Shown here: piece by piece, positions 14,043 to 15,429 of the stretch
How the letters are laid out: every line of letters begins with the position of its first letter
Position numbering within the stretch: the stretch's first letter is position 1
From: Pseudanabaena sp. CAN_BIN31
GTDB taxonomy: Bacteria > Cyanobacteriota > Cyanobacteriia > Pseudanabaenales > Pseudanabaenaceae
Reading direction: 5' to 3'
Assembly (NCBI GenBank): GCA_026785865.1
Contig: JAJAZG010000486.1
Span: 1-15,429 of the forward strand
DNA: 15,429 nucleotides
Notes under the pieces: model-generated
What the model was told of the DNA's origin: nothing
Database searches by the model: none
The model's input: the letters and a program-made list of their open reading frames with translations, nothing else
Translations under genes and position numbers: made by a program

Positions 14043-14118
14043 ACAACCTATAAAAATAGTTGCTTTTAACAAACTATATACAGCGCTGATACTACTGCCC
14101 CTAAAAATCATACTTTCC

Positions 14119-14436
14119 ATGAGTAATGCCGCCACTCCCGATCCTGAAATGCTTAGACAGCTTCTAGAACCACTACTAGAAGATTTTGTTTACTGGTTTG
14201 AACGCTCTCAGAAACTACTCTCTGGCGAACGCATAGACTTTTTGCAAGAATCAGATCAAACAAGTTTACTAGAACGTGTCGAAAATGCGCTTAAAGAAGT
14301 TGCTGTCGCGATCGCCTTATTTCGCGCCATAGGACATCAAGTTGGGGTAGACATGGCAACAATGAAACCTTGGCACGCACTACTTATGGAATGCCAATCC
14401 GTAGGGATGCGCTACTATCGTAGTCAAGCAGTTTAA
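14119..14436 (+). CDS. DUF2605 family protein
   Basis: A 105-residue soluble helical protein of the cyanobacterial DUF2605 family; function is unknown. Recognised by PDPEMLRQLLEPLLEDFVYWFERSQKLL near the start and by the block QVGVDMATMKPWHALLMECQ at about 75-95. Length is typical of the family. It is followed 115 bp later by a DUF2973 gene, the usual neighbour in cyanobacteria as I recall it, which supports the call. An extended -10 promoter lies upstream at 14034. The start ATG is the only sensible one, as it precedes the conserved N-terminus by six residues. Confidence 0.88.
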   Translation: MSNAATPDPEMLRQLLEPLLEDFVYWFERSQKLLSGERIDFLQESDQTSLLERVENALKEVAVAIALFRAIGHQVGVDMATMKPWHALLMECQSVGMRYYRSQAV

Positions 14437-14442
14437 ACTTAA

Positions 14443-14465
14443 ATTTTGATTTTGATTTTGATTTT
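14443..14465. repeat. Short tandem repeat of ATTTTG
   Basis: About three and a half copies of the hexamer ATTTTG follow the DUF2605 stop, and TTTTGATCCC a little later looks like a degenerate copy. A slippage-prone AT tract, with no evident function. Confidence 0.6.
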
Positions 14466-14551
14466 AAGACTTTAGTTTTGATCCCTGATTTTTTCACTCA
14501 AGCCTTAGCTCGTTTAATCTACATACAACATATATTTTTAGGAAAGTAGAC

Positions 14552-14830
14552 ATGGTACAGATCATTTACATACTCGCTTTTACTGTCCTCTCTATCTTCG
14601 CAATCAGCAATCTGATTCGGAGTATGATCGCACTCTCTCAGAATGATGCACGCGGCTATCAAAATAATCGTGGTCGTCGCGTAGCCCCTCAATACGCTCA
14701 TCCTGAGTTATGGGACAAAGATGGCAAATATATCGACGAACCATTAATGGTAATCAAATCAATTAATGTTGATGATGCTCGCTCCAGACTTGACGCTCTC
14801 TACAATTCTTCACCTAGCAGCGAAAAATAA
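14552..14830 (+). CDS. DUF2973 family small membrane protein
   Basis: A 92-residue protein with one N-terminal transmembrane helix (IIYILAFTVLSIFAISNLI, residues 4-22) and a short cytoplasmic or lumenal tail. The tail contains HPELWDKDGKYIDEPLMVIKSI and VDDARSRLDALYNSSP, which are the DUF2973 signatures. The family is cyanobacterial and uncharacterised. GGAAAG about 7 bases before the ATG fits a ribosome binding site. It follows the DUF2605 gene in the same direction, so a shared role at the membrane is a reasonable inference. A strong hairpin with a T-run lies 24 bp after the stop. Confidence 0.88.
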   Translation: MVQIIYILAFTVLSIFAISNLIRSMIALSQNDARGYQNNRGRRVAPQYAHPELWDKDGKYIDEPLMVIKSINVDDARSRLDALYNSSPSSEK

Positions 14831-14853
14831 TAATCTAATACATAAAAAAACAT

Positions 14854-14902
14854 AAAAACAGATGTATAAATCACGCGAAGCATGATTTATACATCTGTTT
14901 TT
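14854..14902 (+). terminator. Long perfect hairpin with GCGAAGC tip, likely terminator
   Basis: Twenty bases at 14854-14873 (AAAAACAGATGTATAAATCA) pair perfectly with 14883-14902 around CGCGAAGCA. The right arm ends in TTTTT, as expected of a rho-independent terminator for the gene ending at 14830. The A-run on the left arm makes it plausible on the other strand too. It leaves only 20 bases before the ATG at 14923. Confidence 0.6.
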
Positions 14903-14922
14903 GTCAAAAATCTAAGGCAAAA

Positions 14923-15306
14923 ATGACCCATAATTTATTAGTTTGTACGACCTGTGCTAGCACTTGGCAAAATGGCAAAAAAGTAGGTGTTAGTGGTGGT
15001 GAAACATTGCTTAAAGAGCTTTCGCAAATCTATCAAAACTGGGACAAGCGATCGCAGTTTGAAATCAAAGCCGTATCATGCATGAGCGCTTGCAGTCATG
15101 CTTGCATCGTCACTTTTACATCTGAAGGTAAATATTCCTATCTATTTGGGAATTTGCCCAGCGATGCTGAAAATATGCCAGAAACACTATCTGCAATATT
15201 GTCCTGTGCGGAAATGTATGGCGATCGCCCTGATGGGATGTTGGCATGGAAAGAGCGTCCTGAGCCGCTAAAAAGTGGTGTAATCGCACGGATACCACCT
15301 TTGTAA
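14923..15306 (+). CDS. DUF1636 family cysteine-rich metal-binding protein
   Basis: A 127-residue soluble protein of the DUF1636 family, predicted to bind metal. Five cysteines sit in two groups: Cys8 and Cys11 (CTTC), then Cys53, Cys57 and Cys61 (CMSACSHAC). Their layout recalls thioredoxin-like [2Fe-2S] ferredoxins. Other family features are VGVSGGETLL and the C-terminal DRPDGMLAWKERPEPLKSG...ARIPP. In other bacteria, as I recall, the family occurs near cobW or cobalamin genes, but no such gene is in view here. The bound metal is not established. It has its own upstream hairpin, so it is probably transcribed separately from the DUF2973 gene. A weak Fur/Zur-like half palindrome lies just after its stop. 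Confidence 0.87.
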   Translation: MTHNLLVCTTCASTWQNGKKVGVSGGETLLKELSQIYQNWDKRSQFEIKAVSCMSACSHACIVTFTSEGKYSYLFGNLPSDAENMPETLSAILSCAEMYGDRPDGMLAWKERPEPLKSGVIARIPPL

Positions 15307-15349
15307 GAACAATGAGAATTATTGCCATAAAAGACTTAAAATCAAGGTG

Positions 15350-15429
15350 GTGACATCCTCCCGACGCTCAACTGAGTACAGTTAGAGCGCGGGCTTCCCG
15401 AAGAAAGCTCTTTTACAGGAGACTCGTAC
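15350..15429 (-). mobile_element. Right end of an IS200/IS605-type element entering from the right
   Basis: Read on the minus strand, GGGAAGCCCGCGCTCTAACT, a 6-base loop and AGTTGAGCGTCGGGAGGATG form an imperfect hairpin (arms 15380-15393 and 15360-15373, one bulge on each side). A GTCACCACC tail follows. This arrangement, GAAGCCC...GGGAGGATGTCAC just after a tnpB stop, is what I know from the right ends of IS605/IS1341-type elements in cyanobacteria. The element would lie mostly beyond the window. The outer boundary near 15350 is approximate. Confidence 0.5.
15382..15429 (-). CDS. Partial C-terminus of a tnpB-like gene
   Basis: An open frame enters from the right edge on the minus strand and reads VRVSCKRAFFGKPAL, then TAA at 15384-15382. 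The stop falls inside the terminal hairpin, the normal position for tnpB in IS605/IS1341 elements. Fifteen residues are too few to prove the family, so the call rests on the hairpin context. Confidence 0.35.
   Translation of the reverse strand, partial: VRVSCKRAFFGKPAL

Noticed and set aside
14079..14090. TACAGCGCTGAT as a second copy of the 101-bp insertion end
   Set aside because: Only eight bases (TACAGCGC) match the left end at 12561 and no matching right end or hairpin follows; it is probably chance.

Overview
The window looks like chromosomal DNA of a filamentous or unicellular cyanobacterium, Pseudanabaena-like by overall feel. The reasons are the many copies of the HIP1 octamer GCGATCGC in genes and spacers, and several families I recognise as essentially cyanobacterial: a DUF1517 protein, a TIGR04376-type protein, and a DUF2605 gene followed by a DUF2973 gene. 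The species is inference; the phylum is well supported.

Layout. (1) 1-~1850: an IS607-type insertion sequence with a serine recombinase and an apparently intact TnpB nuclease; its left end is at or beyond the window edge. (2) ~1895-2833: a secreted or membrane-anchored DUF1517 protein directly downstream of the IS. (3) 2894-9101, minus strand: a three-gene signalling operon. It holds a 1298-residue hybrid kinase (GAF, three PAS, HisKA, ATPase, two receivers, HPt), a receiver-histidine kinase, and a receiver-adenylate cyclase. The last two have nearly identical receivers. (4) 9102-9564: a non-coding stretch with a 92-bp MITE-like palindromic element and a putative regulatory direct repeat. (5) 9565-11310: a membrane-anchored protein with a GspC/PilP-like C-terminal domain, then a TIGR04376-type coiled-coil protein. 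(6) 11489-12994: an accessory island with an intact nucleotidyltransferase/HEPN pair and a second, broken pair. The second nucleotidyltransferase is split by a 101-bp TA-flanked palindromic insertion and its HepT partner is reduced to a stub. HIP1-containing repeats lie before, between and after the two pairs. (7) 13126-14005: tRNA-Pro(GGG) convergent with, and overlapping, a mazG gene. (8) 14034-15306: DUF2605, DUF2973 and a DUF1636 cysteine-rich metal-binding protein. (9) 15350-15429: what appears to be the terminal hairpin of an IS200/IS605-type element whose tnpB runs in from the right.

How the genes may work together. The minus-strand operon has all parts of a multistep phosphorelay: sensor, kinase, receiver, HPt, then two separate receivers. 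One relays to a kinase output and one to cAMP synthesis. The cyclase has the lysine and aspartate that mark ATP specificity. The island at 11.5-13.0 kb is a small defence or toxin-antitoxin-like region in decay. A recurring theme is long perfect inverted repeats (17-20 bp arms) at gene ends and inside a gene. Two of them have the same GCGAAGC mini-hairpin at the tip. No CRISPR array, rRNA or prophage is visible.
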